Position numbers and translations under genes: made by a program
The notes under the pieces: model-generated
Seen by the model: the letters and a program-made list of their open reading frames with translations, nothing else
Database searches by the model: none
Told to the model about the DNA's origin: nothing
Part shown: positions 1-8,613 of the stretch, piece after piece
Position numbering within the stretch: the first letter of the stretch is position 1
Layout: the number at the start of each line of letters is the position of its first letter
From: Bacteroidaceae bacterium
Lineage (GTDB): Bacteria; Bacteroidota; Bacteroidia; Bacteroidales; Bacteroidaceae
Reading direction: 5' to 3'
Length of the DNA stretch: 64,000 bases
Assembly (NCBI GenBank): GCA_024398635.1
Contig: JAKSIV010000007.1
Location: 1-64,000 of the forward strand

Positions 1-434
1 TCGACAATCATACCACCCTTTGTGCGGCACTTGATGTAACCCTTTACAATCTCCTGTGAATCCAAAGCCTCGTTCACGCGATCCCATGAGCGTGACTCAC
101 GAGCCTTTTTATGTGACAGAAGCAGCTGACCCTTCTTGTCTTCTGTGTTCTCAATGTAAACTTCTACCTCGTCGCCTACCTTGAGGTCGGGGTTGTAGCG
201 GAATTCGCTGATGGGGATAATACCATCGGACTTGTAACCGATGTTTACGATAACCTCGCGCTTGTTGATGGCTGTGACAGTACCGTTAACGACTTCGTTG
301 TCGGCAACCTTGTTGAGGGTTGTGTCATAAGCCTGCTCGAGCTGCTCTTTTGACATGCCTGTTGCGGCAGTTCCGTTTTCAAAAGCATCCCAGTCAAATT
401 CCTGAAGGGGAGCTACATTCTTTAAATCTTCCAT
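1..434 (-). CDS. rpsA: 30S ribosomal protein S1, N-terminal part (runs off the window)
   Basis: The reverse strand reads an open frame from ATG at 434 to the window edge, about 144 residues. It begins MEDLKNVAPLQEFDWDAFE and contains S1-type RNA-binding stretches such as VNGTVTAINKREVIVNIGYK and VGDEVEVYIEN. S1 binds mRNA and the 30S subunit and helps start translation, which matters in Bacteroidetes where Shine-Dalgarno sequences are weak. The acidic N-terminal leader before the first S1 domain is typical of Bacteroidetes S1. The remaining S1 domains lie outside the window. A promoter and a hairpin leader precede it. Confidence 0.93.
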   Translation of the reverse strand, partial: MEDLKNVAPLQEFDWDAFENGTAATGMSKEQLEQAYDTTLNKVADNEVVNGTVTAINKREVIVNIGYKSDGIIPISEFRYNPDLKVGDEVEVYIENTEDKKGQLLLSHKKARESRSWDRVNEALDSQEIVKGYIKCRTKGGMIV

Positions 435-485
435 TAGTTAAAATTTGAAACTAAAATAAAGTTGGACAATATGTTGTAAACACAT

Positions 486-521
486 GCCAACGCCTTGGCG
501 GCATTGGCGGGCGCAAAGATA
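486..521 (-). promoter_or_regulatory. rpsA promoter -7 box and 5' leader hairpin
   Basis: On the minus strand TATCTTTG (521 to 514) matches the Bacteroides -7 consensus TAnnTTTG. Just downstream, at 508-486, the sequence can fold as GCCAA-t-GCC-gccaa-GGC-g-TTGGC, so the hairpin would lie at the very 5' end of the transcript, roughly 50 to 75 nt ahead of the rpsA start codon. No clear -33 TTG is seen at the usual distance. A regulatory role is inference. Confidence 0.5.
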
Positions 522-585
522 GCACTTTATTATTTAAATAAAGCGTTTTTGAGTCAAATTTTAAGCTGAAAATGCAGAGTTTCAA

Positions 586-3168
586 TCAGAATCCTGCATC
601 AAGAGTGTAGGGGACTCCTGTCGAAGTCATGCCCGCAGCTTCAACTTTGAAATGCTTGGTGATAGAGTTGTTATAGAACTCAACCTGCGCTTTACCCTCC
701 TCGTCGGTGATTACATTGGGATTCCAGTAGAGTGTGCGGCGGTAATCCACGTCACCGAATATGGGGCCTTCGGGGTACTGCGGCGAAAAAAAACTGTAGG
801 GACGCGAGTAGCCGTCAACCGTCGTGATACGCTTGTTTATGTTGAACAGGTCTTCACGGCTGCTCAGCTCGCCTGGCTCCTTGACCTGTATGTCGACAAG
901 CATAAGCCTGCGGTACAGATCATCGCCGAATATGGTCTGGATGGTCTTGTTCAGGAAGTTCTGATAAAGAGGACATTGTGCCAGGATGTTCATCATGAAC
1001 ATGGGCCTGTCGAATACTATGATGCTCTTTATGTCCTTGGAATCAATAAGACTTGGGTTCTCAAATACACCTGTGTTAAGATAGGATGAACTGTTGTGGA
1101 CATACAGGAACGGTTCCCATCCGTTGATGGAGCCTATACCTCCGCTGGAATCGAGCACAACTTCATATCCCTTGTCGATCAGGTATCCTGTCAGGTCTGT
1201 CGTGTAGTCGCCTTTGTCCAGTTCCAGTTCCACGTCCTTAACCACATCGAATGCCTCGAATGTGAAATAGTCTATGTACATGCGGTCTTCATCAATGTCC
1301 ACATCGGGCAATAGGTAACCGGTTGCCACGTTTATGACGGTGGGCAGTCCGTCATCCTCTTCCTTATCCTTGGATTTGTCCTTTTTTGACCCGTTGCCCT
1401 TGATGCCGGTCCAGATGAGTTCGCCGGGGGTGTATGCCCTGATGGCGGGTATTGACGGACGGTCAATACGGATTCTGGCGCTGGTTCCTATAAGGGGCTT
1501 GCGGTTAGTGAAGGCGTCGATGGAGAATTTGGCTTTGTCGTAGAATTCGGCTCCTATGTCAAAACCAAAGTATCCTGTGGTGTCCGTTGTGTAAGAGTAT
1601 ATCTCAGTGAGGGTCTTGTCCTGCGGTACCAAAGAGGCCGAAACCTCCACTCCCTCCATGGTCTTCTTGCCAGAGTTGTTGAGAATCCAGCCGTTCAGGG
1701 TAAGGCTCTCCTCCATGCGGTGACGTTCGGAGAAGTCTTTCTGGCCGGTCATGGTGTCCCAGTCATAACGCTCCCAACCCTGGACCATGCAGAGTAGGTC
1801 CATTGCCTGGTCACGCTCGGGATCATCGGAGTCAAAGTACCACGACGGGCGCTCTATGAAACCTCTAAGATCCGATGACAGCAGCATTGAAGTGCGCAGG
1901 TCATCATCGAATGCGTTTGTCTGGGTGCGTGAGTCGCGGACGGACAGACAGAAACGGTCTCTGAACGGGTTTTCCTTCTCGTTAAGCGTAAAGTTGAGGG
2001 TTATCTTCTCAAACGGATTGTAGCTCTCCTTGTCAGATGTTACTTCAAGCACCGGTGTCTTGATTACCTTACTGCGGTGATAGAAGGAGCGGCAGGCGTA
2101 TTTTATGCCGTTCTTGTCAAACAGATAAATCCTGCAGACTCCTTCAGGTACTCCCCGAAGTGATATTTTCCTTTCAACCGGAGCATTGTCCGTCTCAATC
2201 GTGCCAAAGTCCATCAGCTCTCCGCGGCAGGTAAGTCCCATGCCTAATGTCTGGCCTGAAAGGCCGTATGTACCATCAACTGTCACGGTCAGGACGTCAG
2301 TGCTGTCCTGGGTTACTGCCATTGTGAATCCTGAAGGCTCTGCCAGTGGCAGGTTGAAGCTGCGCGTGGTGCCGTCAACGTCTATCAGGACCTCGTTACG
2401 CCTCTCCTGAGGGGTGAATGTAAATTCTCCCATTCCGTTGTGAATGGTGCTGAATGTTATATCCTTGCCTTCAATCTGTCCGGTGGCATCAACTCCGAAT
2501 CCGGTCTCATCGGTAACCTTGAATGCTACGCGGCAGGGTTTTCCAAGAATAAGATGGCCGCCCTCGGGGTAGAAAGAGGCATTGATGTTGCGCAGTTTCT
2601 CGGTCTTGGGACGGAACTCCGATGTCTCGGAACGCTTGATGGTGATTGCCGGACTGGATTCGTAATAGTTTCCCTCTTCCTTGGGCGGGTCATATACGGC
2701 CAATACCCTGGAGAACAGTATCTCATTGTCAAAGTTCAGCATATAACTGGTGTAGGCGCGAACCTCATAGAAACCGCTGGGGTATTCCACTACGCCGCGT
2801 TTCTCACGGGCCTGCGCCGTTGAACCGTCCAGCAGAGGGAACGAACCGTCGGCCTGACCTGCCACGATTTTCAGTTTCTGCTGTTTGAGAAGGACTCCTG
2901 TGGGTGAAAGCAAATCTACATAAAGCACTTTACTCTGTGCCCTCTCGAGTGTTGAGGCATTAACTACGAAAGCCTTGAACCAGATGGTCTCTCCGGTGTA
3001 GTATGAGGTGTTGTCGAACTGGATGAATACTTTCTCCTGCGGGAATATGCTGTTGAACTGATGGATGTTGCCTGCATATTTCATCAGTGAGTCAATGCTG
3101 GAGGACTGTGCATGGCATGGTACGGCAGCCAGCATGGCAAGAGCGAGGATAATTATGGATTTGCGCAT
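586..3168 (-). CDS. Exported MG2-domain protein with carboxypeptidase-regulatory-like and plug-like regions
   Basis: About 860 residues. I place the start at 3168 because the next residues, MRKSIIILALAMLAAVPCHAQ, form a clear signal peptide; the longer upstream frame lacks one. Near residue 45 there is an MG2-type stretch (VFIQFDNTSYYTGETIWFKA), as in alpha-2-macroglobulin-like and TonB-receptor-associated Bacteroidetes proteins. Near residue 490 comes a carboxypeptidase regulatory-like segment (LTLNGWILNNSGKKTMEGVE), then a plug-like region. The C-terminal end has a YWNPNVITDEEGKAQVEF module. It probably sits in the periplasm or at the outer membrane. The substrate is unknown. It is transcribed divergently from the UPF0371 gene. 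Confidence 0.7.
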   Translation of the reverse strand: MRKSIIILALAMLAAVPCHAQSSSIDSLMKYAGNIHQFNSIFPQEKVFIQFDNTSYYTGETIWFKAFVVNASTLERAQSKVLYVDLLSPTGVLLKQQKLKIVAGQADGSFPLLDGSTAQAREKRGVVEYPSGFYEVRAYTSYMLNFDNEILFSRVLAVYDPPKEEGNYYESSPAITIKRSETSEFRPKTEKLRNINASFYPEGGHLILGKPCRVAFKVTDETGFGVDATGQIEGKDITFSTIHNGMGEFTFTPQERRNEVLIDVDGTTRSFNLPLAEPSGFTMAVTQDSTDVLTVTVDGTYGLSGQTLGMGLTCRGELMDFGTIETDNAPVERKISLRGVPEGVCRIYLFDKNGIKYACRSFYHRSKVIKTPVLEVTSDKESYNPFEKITLNFTLNEKENPFRDRFCLSVRDSRTQTNAFDDDLRTSMLLSSDLRGFIERPSWYFDSDDPERDQAMDLLCMVQGWERYDWDTMTGQKDFSERHRMEESLTLNGWILNNSGKKTMEGVEVSASLVPQDKTLTEIYSYTTDTTGYFGFDIGAEFYDKAKFSIDAFTNRKPLIGTSARIRIDRPSIPAIRAYTPGELIWTGIKGNGSKKDKSKDKEEDDGLPTVINVATGYLLPDVDIDEDRMYIDYFTFEAFDVVKDVELELDKGDYTTDLTGYLIDKGYEVVLDSSGGIGSINGWEPFLYVHNSSSYLNTGVFENPSLIDSKDIKSIIVFDRPMFMMNILAQCPLYQNFLNKTIQTIFGDDLYRRLMLVDIQVKEPGELSSREDLFNINKRITTVDGYSRPYSFFSPQYPEGPIFGDVDYRRTLYWNPNVITDEEGKAQVEFYNNSITKHFKVEAAGMTSTGVPYTLDAGF

Positions 3169-3186
3169 TAATCTGTTTTTTTGATA

Positions 3187-3220
3187 TGGCAAAAGTAGAA
3201 AATAATTACTAAATTCGCAA
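3187..3220. promoter_or_regulatory. Compact symmetric divergent promoter (MG2 protein / UPF0371 gene)
   Basis: The minus -7 box TACTTTTG occupies 3197-3190 and the plus -7 box TAAATTCG occupies 3210-3217, separated by 12 nt. A minus-strand TTG (3220-3218) lies 20 nt upstream of the minus -7 box. At the mirror position for the plus strand there is TGG (3187-3189). The arrangement is the same as at 42273-42306. The plus transcript would have a leader of only about 6 nt. Confidence 0.6.
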
Positions 3221-3226
3221 TCCGTT

Positions 3227-4708
3227 ATGATATACGGATTTGACAACGATAAGTATCTTAGGATACAGTCCGAACACATCAAGGAGCGCATAGCTCAGTT
3301 CGGTGACAAACTTTATCTCGAGTTCGGAGGCAAGCTCTTCGATGATCACCACGCCAGCCGCGTACTTCCCGGTTTCCAGCCTGACAGTAAGTTGCGTATG
3401 CTCAACCAGCTGAGCGACTATGCTGAGATTATAATCGTAATCAGTGCCGTTGATATTGAGAAGAACAAGGTTCGCAGTGACCTGGGTATCACCTATGATA
3501 TGGACGTATTGCGTCTTCGTGAGGAGTTCCAGTCACGTGGCCTGATGGTAGGATCGGTTGTAATTACCCACTACAACGGCCAGTCCAGTGCCGATGCTTT
3601 CCGCGAGCGCCTCAAGCGTCTGGGCATTGTTACCTACGTGCACTACATCATTGAGGGATATCCCAATAACGTAGCCCTGATTGATTCCGATGAAGGATTC
3701 GGACGCAATGACTATGTGGTTACCACACGTCCTCTGGTGGTTGTCACGGCTCCAGGTCCCGGAAGCGGCAAGATGGCTGTCTGCCTGAGTCAGCTTTATC
3801 AGGAGCAGAAACACGGTGTCAAGGCCGGATATGCAAAGTTTGAGACATTCCCCATATGGAACCTTCCGCTCAATCATCCCGTCAACATAGCATATGAGGC
3901 TGCAACTGCAGACCTTGATGATGTGAACATGATTGACCCGTTCCATCTTGAGGCTTACGGCAAGACCACAGTCAATTACAACCGCGACATAGAGATATTC
4001 CCTGTCTTGGATGCCCTGTTCAAGGGTATTTACGGCGAGAATCCGTACAAGTCACCCACCGATATGGGCGTGAACATGGCGGGTTTCTGCATCAGCGACG
4101 ATGAGGTTTGCTGCCGTGCGGCCAAGGATGAGGTGATACGCCGTTACTATACCGCCCTGGGTGATATGGCCAGCGGCAAGACCAATGAGGTGGAGGTGAA
4201 CCGCATTGCCCTGCTCATGAACAAAGCCGGAATCACTACAGCTACACGTCGCACAACAGTAGCCGCCAAGGAACGTCAGGAGGAGACCGGTGTTCCGGCA
4301 GCTGCAATGGAGTTGAATGACGGAACTATCATAACTTCCAAGACTACGGCTCTGCTTGGTCCCAGTGCTGCATTGATTCTCAATGCAACCAAGCATCTGG
4401 CAGGTATAGACCATGATATCAAGCTCATTCCTCAGAATATGATCGAGCCTATCCAGAAGACCAAGGTTGATTATCTGCACGGTAACAACCCTCGTCTGCA
4501 TACCGATGAGGTTCTGGTTGCCCTTTCAATCCTGAGCCAGCAGGATGACAACTGCCGCAAGGCACTGGATATGCTGCCTGAGCTTCGCGGATGCCAGGTT
4601 CACTGCACGGTACTGCTCAGCGAGGTTGACCGCAAGATTTTCCGCAAGTTGGGCGTGGGCCTGACTTGTGATCCTGTCAAGAAAAAATACTTTGCAAACG
4701 GCAAATAA
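3227..4708 (+). CDS. UPF0371 / DUF1846 family protein
   Basis: 493 residues, the usual length of this family. It starts MIYGFDNDKYLRIQSEHIKE and carries the family stretches LYLEFGGKLFDDHHASRVLP and FEFGGK-type residues near the N terminus. A glycine-rich APGPGSGK segment at about residues 175-182 resembles a nucleotide-binding loop. Structures exist for the family but no accepted function, so I give none. It is first in an operon: its stop is 2 nt before the exporter gene. The -7 box TAAATTCG ends only 10 nt ahead of the ATG. Confidence 0.9.
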   Translation: MIYGFDNDKYLRIQSEHIKERIAQFGDKLYLEFGGKLFDDHHASRVLPGFQPDSKLRMLNQLSDYAEIIIVISAVDIEKNKVRSDLGITYDMDVLRLREEFQSRGLMVGSVVITHYNGQSSADAFRERLKRLGIVTYVHYIIEGYPNNVALIDSDEGFGRNDYVVTTRPLVVVTAPGPGSGKMAVCLSQLYQEQKHGVKAGYAKFETFPIWNLPLNHPVNIAYEAATADLDDVNMIDPFHLEAYGKTTVNYNRDIEIFPVLDALFKGIYGENPYKSPTDMGVNMAGFCISDDEVCCRAAKDEVIRRYYTALGDMASGKTNEVEVNRIALLMNKAGITTATRRTTVAAKERQEETGVPAAAMELNDGTIITSKTTALLGPSAALILNATKHLAGIDHDIKLIPQNMIEPIQKTKVDYLHGNNPRLHTDEVLVALSILSQQDDNCRKALDMLPELRGCQVHCTVLLSEVDRKIFRKLGVGLTCDPVKKKYFANGK

Positions 4709-4710
4709 AT

Positions 4711-5958
4711 ATGGACCAGAAGGATGACCTGTTGACCGGGGTGATGCAGGTGGCAACCGAGGCCGGGCATATAATGCTTGAGAACGGTGCCGAGATCTTC
4801 CGCGTGGAAGAGACCATGGAGCGCATTACCCGTCATTATGGTATAGATTCAGGTCGTTTCTTTGTCTTGAGCAACGGTATCCTTACATCGGGGGGAACCC
4901 GGTACTCCAATGTGGAATTCATCCCGTTCAAGGGGGCTCAGTTGGAGAAGGTGGTTGCCGTAAACCGTCTGTCACGCGCTATAGAGAAGGGCGGCTGTTC
5001 CATTCAGGAGGCCCGTCAGCGCTTATCGGAAATAAAGAACATGAAGGCTAAGCCGTTCCTGGAGCAGGTCATGGGATCTGCCGTGGGCAGCGGCGCTTTC
5101 TGTGCAATATTCGGCGGAAGTTATCTGGACTGCGCTGCATCGTTTGTTGCGGGTCTTCTGCTGTACGTTTTCGTGTTGCTGGTAAGCAGGCGCGGCATGT
5201 CCAAGATCGTAACCAATATTCTGGGCAGCATTCTTGCCACGACCTTGTCAGTCCTGTTTATCAGGATAGGCTTTGGCGAGCATCCGGGTAACATGATAAT
5301 AGGCTCACTGATTCCCCTTATTCCCGGTGTACCATTCACTAACGGTATCCGTGACCTGGCAAATGAGGATTATATTGCCGGTTCCACACGAATGATAGAC
5401 GCACTCACCGTTTTCTTCTGTATCGCGGCTGGTGTGGCACTGACGTTTTTGGTTGACGGTCGTATTGAAAACGGTATCATCGTTCTGGATGGAATGCAGA
5501 CCAGTGCCGAGACGGCAGGGTGGCTTTTTCAGGCTGTATCCGCTTTTCTGGGTACTGCAGGGTTCGCGGTATTGTACGGCGTGCCGCGTAAGGAGTACAT
5601 CCATGCGAGCGTTTGCAGCACGATAGGCTGGATGGCTTATCTTTTAATGCTGCGTCTGGCAAACGCGACTGTCATTGAATCTACGTTTGTGGCCACGCTG
5701 GTGGTCGTTTTGGTGTCAAGGTTTATGGCTGTTGACCGCAAGTGCCCGGTCATAGTGTTCCAGATATGCGGAGTTTTCCCGCTTATTCCCGGCGCCGGCA
5801 TATTCTGGACGGTGTATTACATAGTGAATAAGGAACTGTCGGTAGCCCTTACGACAGGGTTTACTGCACTTGGTATGGCTGTGGCCATAGTGCTCGGCAT
5901 CATCTTTATGACAAGCCTCCCGGGGCGTATGTTCAAGATAGCCCAGAAGAAGGCATGA
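4711..5958 (+). CDS. Threonine/serine exporter family membrane protein (ThrE-like)
   Basis: 415 residues. The N-terminal part (about 1-255) matches the ThrE/DUF1212 type, with the conserved cytoplasmic start (AGHIMLENGAEIFRVEETME) followed by several hydrophobic helices. The C-terminal part (about 265-410) is a second membrane block of the ThrE_2/DUF3815 type. Both halves are fused in one chain, as in ThrE of Corynebacterium. The family exports threonine and serine from the cytoplasm by proton exchange; the substrate here is inferred. Two RLIPGVPF/LIPGAGIFW-like motifs mark the two halves. Its stop overlaps the next start (ATGA). Confidence 0.88.
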   Translation: MDQKDDLLTGVMQVATEAGHIMLENGAEIFRVEETMERITRHYGIDSGRFFVLSNGILTSGGTRYSNVEFIPFKGAQLEKVVAVNRLSRAIEKGGCSIQEARQRLSEIKNMKAKPFLEQVMGSAVGSGAFCAIFGGSYLDCAASFVAGLLLYVFVLLVSRRGMSKIVTNILGSILATTLSVLFIRIGFGEHPGNMIIGSLIPLIPGVPFTNGIRDLANEDYIAGSTRMIDALTVFFCIAAGVALTFLVDGRIENGIIVLDGMQTSAETAGWLFQAVSAFLGTAGFAVLYGVPRKEYIHASVCSTIGWMAYLLMLRLANATVIESTFVATLVVVLVSRFMAVDRKCPVIVFQICGVFPLIPGAGIFWTVYYIVNKELSVALTTGFTALGMAVAIVLGIIFMTSLPGRMFKIAQKKA

Positions 5959-6521
5959 TCAACGTATCGGTTTTTGATGACATGGAGCTCTGCACCGATC
6001 AGGAGGTGGAGCGTATGCTGCCGTTGGTTCCGGAACCGCGTCGCAGTGAAGCACTTAGGTTCAAACATACGTTCGGCAGGTTTGCATGTCTTAAATCGTA
6101 CCTGATGCTCTCGGAACTGCTTCGTTCGGAGTTCGGTTTGGAGAAGTTCAGGATGGAGATTGCCGAGCACGGCAAGCCTTTCCTTTCAGGTCATCCCGAT
6201 ATCCATTTCAATATCAGTCACTGCCGGAAGGCCATAGCTGTTGTCGTGAGTGACAAACCTGTGGGAATAGACGTGGAGGCGTTCCGTAATTTCAATGACG
6301 GGCTGCTGGACAAAAGCATGAACCCAGCTGAAAAAGCCGAAATCCTTAAATCCGATACGCCCCAAGAGACGTTTGCTTCATACTGGACCCGCAAGGAGGC
6401 GGTATTTAAAATGCAGGGTACCGGAATAACCGATAACCTGCATCATATATTGTCGGGTGGGGTGACAACCGGCACCAAAGTCAATCGCGAAAAGGGTTAC
6501 GCGTTGTCTGTTGCGTGGTAA
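5955..6521 (+). CDS. 4'-phosphopantetheinyl transferase superfamily protein
   Basis: 188 residues. It transfers phosphopantetheine from CoA to a serine of a carrier protein. The two signature blocks are present: GIDVEAFR (about residue 97), with the metal-binding Asp, and FASYWTRKEAVFKMQGTGI (about 135-153) with the WxxKEA core. It is short, like other single-domain bacterial Sfp-type enzymes. The start overlaps the exporter stop by 4 nt, so it is probably translationally coupled. The carrier protein it serves is not in the window. Its 3' end overlaps the convergent kinase gene by 25 nt. Confidence 0.88.
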   Translation: MINVSVFDDMELCTDQEVERMLPLVPEPRRSEALRFKHTFGRFACLKSYLMLSELLRSEFGLEKFRMEIAEHGKPFLSGHPDIHFNISHCRKAIAVVVSDKPVGIDVEAFRNFNDGLLDKSMNPAEKAEILKSDTPQETFASYWTRKEAVFKMQGTGITDNLHHILSGGVTTGTKVNREKGYALSVAW

Positions 6522-7351
6522 TCCACCAGTCCGTTCATGGGGCTGGCTTCAATCTTTCCAATGGTCATACCAAGCAGCTCGGCGGTCTCCTTGAGTTCGT
6601 CGGCAAAACTGTTGGCCAGTGAGCCTACAAAGTGCACCGGCATCCATGGCTTATGGTAGCTTATTACATTGCGTGTAAAGAACTCCTGGAAGCACTGGAT
6701 GATAAGTTTGTGAACCTCGGGGACAGTGCGCCTGTCAAATATGAACGGTGCGAATCCTGCTATGTAACGGTTGGGAAGAGGCTTGCGATACACATTCTCA
6801 ATGATGATATCCTTGGTGAGAGAGTAACGCTCCATGAATTCGCGGCTCACCGGTTCGGGCAACTGGCGTTTCAGACAGTCGCTGATGAAACGGCGGCCCA
6901 ATGCGGCACTGCTTCCTTCATCGCCCAGGATGTACCCTAGTGACGGTACCTGGTCAATTATCTCCTTTCCGTTATAAAGACATGAGTTGGATCCTGTGCC
7001 CAATACGCAGGCTACGCCCTCGGAGTGGCTGCAAAGGGCACGGGCGGCGCCGAGCATGTCGCTGTCGACGGTTATTTCGGCAGCGGGAAAGAATTCCTTG
7101 AGCATTCCGGCCATCTGTGCGCAAATGGCCTCGGTTGCACAACCGGCTCCGTAATAGAACAACTGGGTGACAGATTCGGAATCCATCCCTGCAATCTGTG
7201 GCAGGAGCTCATTTGATATGATGCCGTTAATCTCATCGGCACTCTGATGGCAGGGGTTGATGCCTTGTGTCTTATATATCTTCAAGTCGCTGAGGGTGCC
7301 GAAGAATCCCCAGTCAGTCTTGGTGGAACCGCTGTCAACTACAAGTTTCAT
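6497..7351 (-). CDS. BadF/BcrA-type sugar kinase, MurK-like (N-acetylmuramate or N-acetylglucosamine kinase)
   Basis: 284 residues. The ASKHA phosphate-binding blocks are visible: MKLVVDSGSTKTDWGFF at the N terminus and ACVLGTGSNSCLYNGKE near residue 115, followed by GYILGDEGSSAALGRRFI, typical of GlcNAc and MurNAc kinases. In Tannerella forsythia a related kinase, MurK, phosphorylates MurNAc taken up by the inner-membrane transporter MurT, with murQ beside it. Here the permease gene precedes it with a 4-nt overlap, which supports the same role. No murQ lies next to it. Specificity for MurNAc versus GlcNAc cannot be decided from sequence alone. Confidence 0.75.
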   Translation of the reverse strand: MKLVVDSGSTKTDWGFFGTLSDLKIYKTQGINPCHQSADEINGIISNELLPQIAGMDSESVTQLFYYGAGCATEAICAQMAGMLKEFFPAAEITVDSDMLGAARALCSHSEGVACVLGTGSNSCLYNGKEIIDQVPSLGYILGDEGSSAALGRRFISDCLKRQLPEPVSREFMERYSLTKDIIIENVYRKPLPNRYIAGFAPFIFDRRTVPEVHKLIIQCFQEFFTRNVISYHKPWMPVHFVGSLANSFADELKETAELLGMTIGKIEASPMNGLVDYHATDNA

Positions 7352-8613
7352 TGTTTCTTTCCAAAATCAGGTTCGTATTTGATTATTGCCGAAACGACGC
7401 ATGTCACTGCGCAGCATGCTATAACCCAGATAAAGAATGTGCGGTAGCCCATGCTCTCCTGAAGCATGCCCGATATCATGCCGGGCAGCATCATTCCCAA
7501 AGCCATTATGCCGGTACTTATGGCATAATGCGATGTCTGGTGTTCTCCGCGTGCAAAATACATAAGGAACAGTGTGTAGGCGGTAAATCCGAATCCGTAA
7601 CCCATCTGTTCAATGAAAATGCAGGTACTTACCAAGGCCATATTCTGTGTAGGGAACCAACTCAGGTAAACATACACAAGGTCAGGGACGGATATGGCGG
7701 CCACCATATACCATATGCATTTTTTAAGTCCGAAATGCGACAGGGTTATTCCTCCCAGGATACCTCCGAGCAACAGACCTATCACTCCCAGCGTGCCTTG
7801 TGCAAAACCTACCTGACCTGTGGTGAGAGCCAGACCTCCAGCGGCCTCAGTGTCAACCAGGAACAGGGGGGCAATCTTGCCCAACTGGGCTTCGGGGAAC
7901 CTGAACAGCAGTATGAACAGCAATGCGGGTACTATGTGAGGCTTCTTGAAATAACTCACGAATGTCATTCCGAACTCCTTGAGTATGTTGCTGCCGGATA
8001 TGCCTGTGGTACAGTCTGCAACGGGATGGGGCAGTATGTACGAGTGGTACAGCCAGAGCAGAATCATAAGTCCGCCTGCTACCATGAATCCCAGACTCCA
8101 TGCACGTACGGTTGATCCGAACGCCTTTTCAAACTGTCCTACAAGTATGAGCAGACCGCCTTGTCCTGCAATCATTGCTATACGGTAAGCGGTATTGCGG
8201 ATTCCGACAAAAAGTGACTGCTCTCCCTCGTCCAGGCCAAGCATGTAGAATCCGTCAATGGATATGTCATGAGTGGCCGAACTGAATGCCAGCAGCCACA
8301 GGATAGCCAGTGACCACTTGAAGAAGTTTGTGGTGTTGAGTGTCAATGCCACGCCGGCCAGACCTGCTCCCAGAATCAACTGTGTGAGCAGAAGCCACCA
8401 GCGCTTGGTCTTGATCAGGTCCACAAACGGACTCCAGAACGGTTTGATGACCCACGGCAGGTATAGCCAACTGGTATAGAGAGCCACATCAGCGTTGCTT
8501 ATACCCAGCTGCTTGAACATGATGGCCGATACCGTAACGACCAGCACGTAAGGTAGTCCTTCGGCAAAATACAGTGTGGGCACCCAAGCCCACGAAGCTC
8601 TAGGTGATGCCAT
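7348..8613 (-). CDS. MFS permease, AmpG/MurT-like (muropeptide or amino-sugar importer)
   Basis: 421 residues with about 12 hydrophobic segments. The N-terminal stretch (LYFAEGLPYVLVVTVSAIMF) and WLYLPWVIKPFWSPFVDLIK match the AmpG branch of the major facilitator superfamily, which carries anhydromuropeptides inward. Coupling to the MurK-like kinase by an ATGA overlap suggests that the substrate is a cell-wall sugar or muropeptide. The start codon follows the flavodoxin stop directly (8614/8613), so all three genes probably share a transcript. Confidence 0.8.
   Translation of the reverse strand: MASPRASWAWVPTLYFAEGLPYVLVVTVSAIMFKQLGISNADVALYTSWLYLPWVIKPFWSPFVDLIKTKRWWLLLTQLILGAGLAGVALTLNTTNFFKWSLAILWLLAFSSATHDISIDGFYMLGLDEGEQSLFVGIRNTAYRIAMIAGQGGLLILVGQFEKAFGSTVRAWSLGFMVAGGLMILLWLYHSYILPHPVADCTTGISGSNILKEFGMTFVSYFKKPHIVPALLFILLFRFPEAQLGKIAPLFLVDTEAAGGLALTTGQVGFAQGTLGVIGLLLGGILGGITLSHFGLKKCIWYMVAAISVPDLVYVYLSWFPTQNMALVSTCIFIEQMGYGFGFTAYTLFLMYFARGEHQTSHYAISTGIMALGMMLPGMISGMLQESMGYRTFFIWVIACCAVTCVVSAIIKYEPDFGKKQ

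Noticed and set aside
6497-7351. Calling the BadF-type kinase a hydroxyacyl-CoA dehydratase activator
   Set aside because: It lacks the iron-sulfur cysteines of those activators and sits next to an AmpG/MurT-like permease, which favours a sugar kinase.
7351-8115. 254-residue open frame opposite the MFS permease
   Set aside because: It mirrors a well-supported membrane protein gene in the other strand, has no start context or known domain, and has Cys/His-rich shadow composition.
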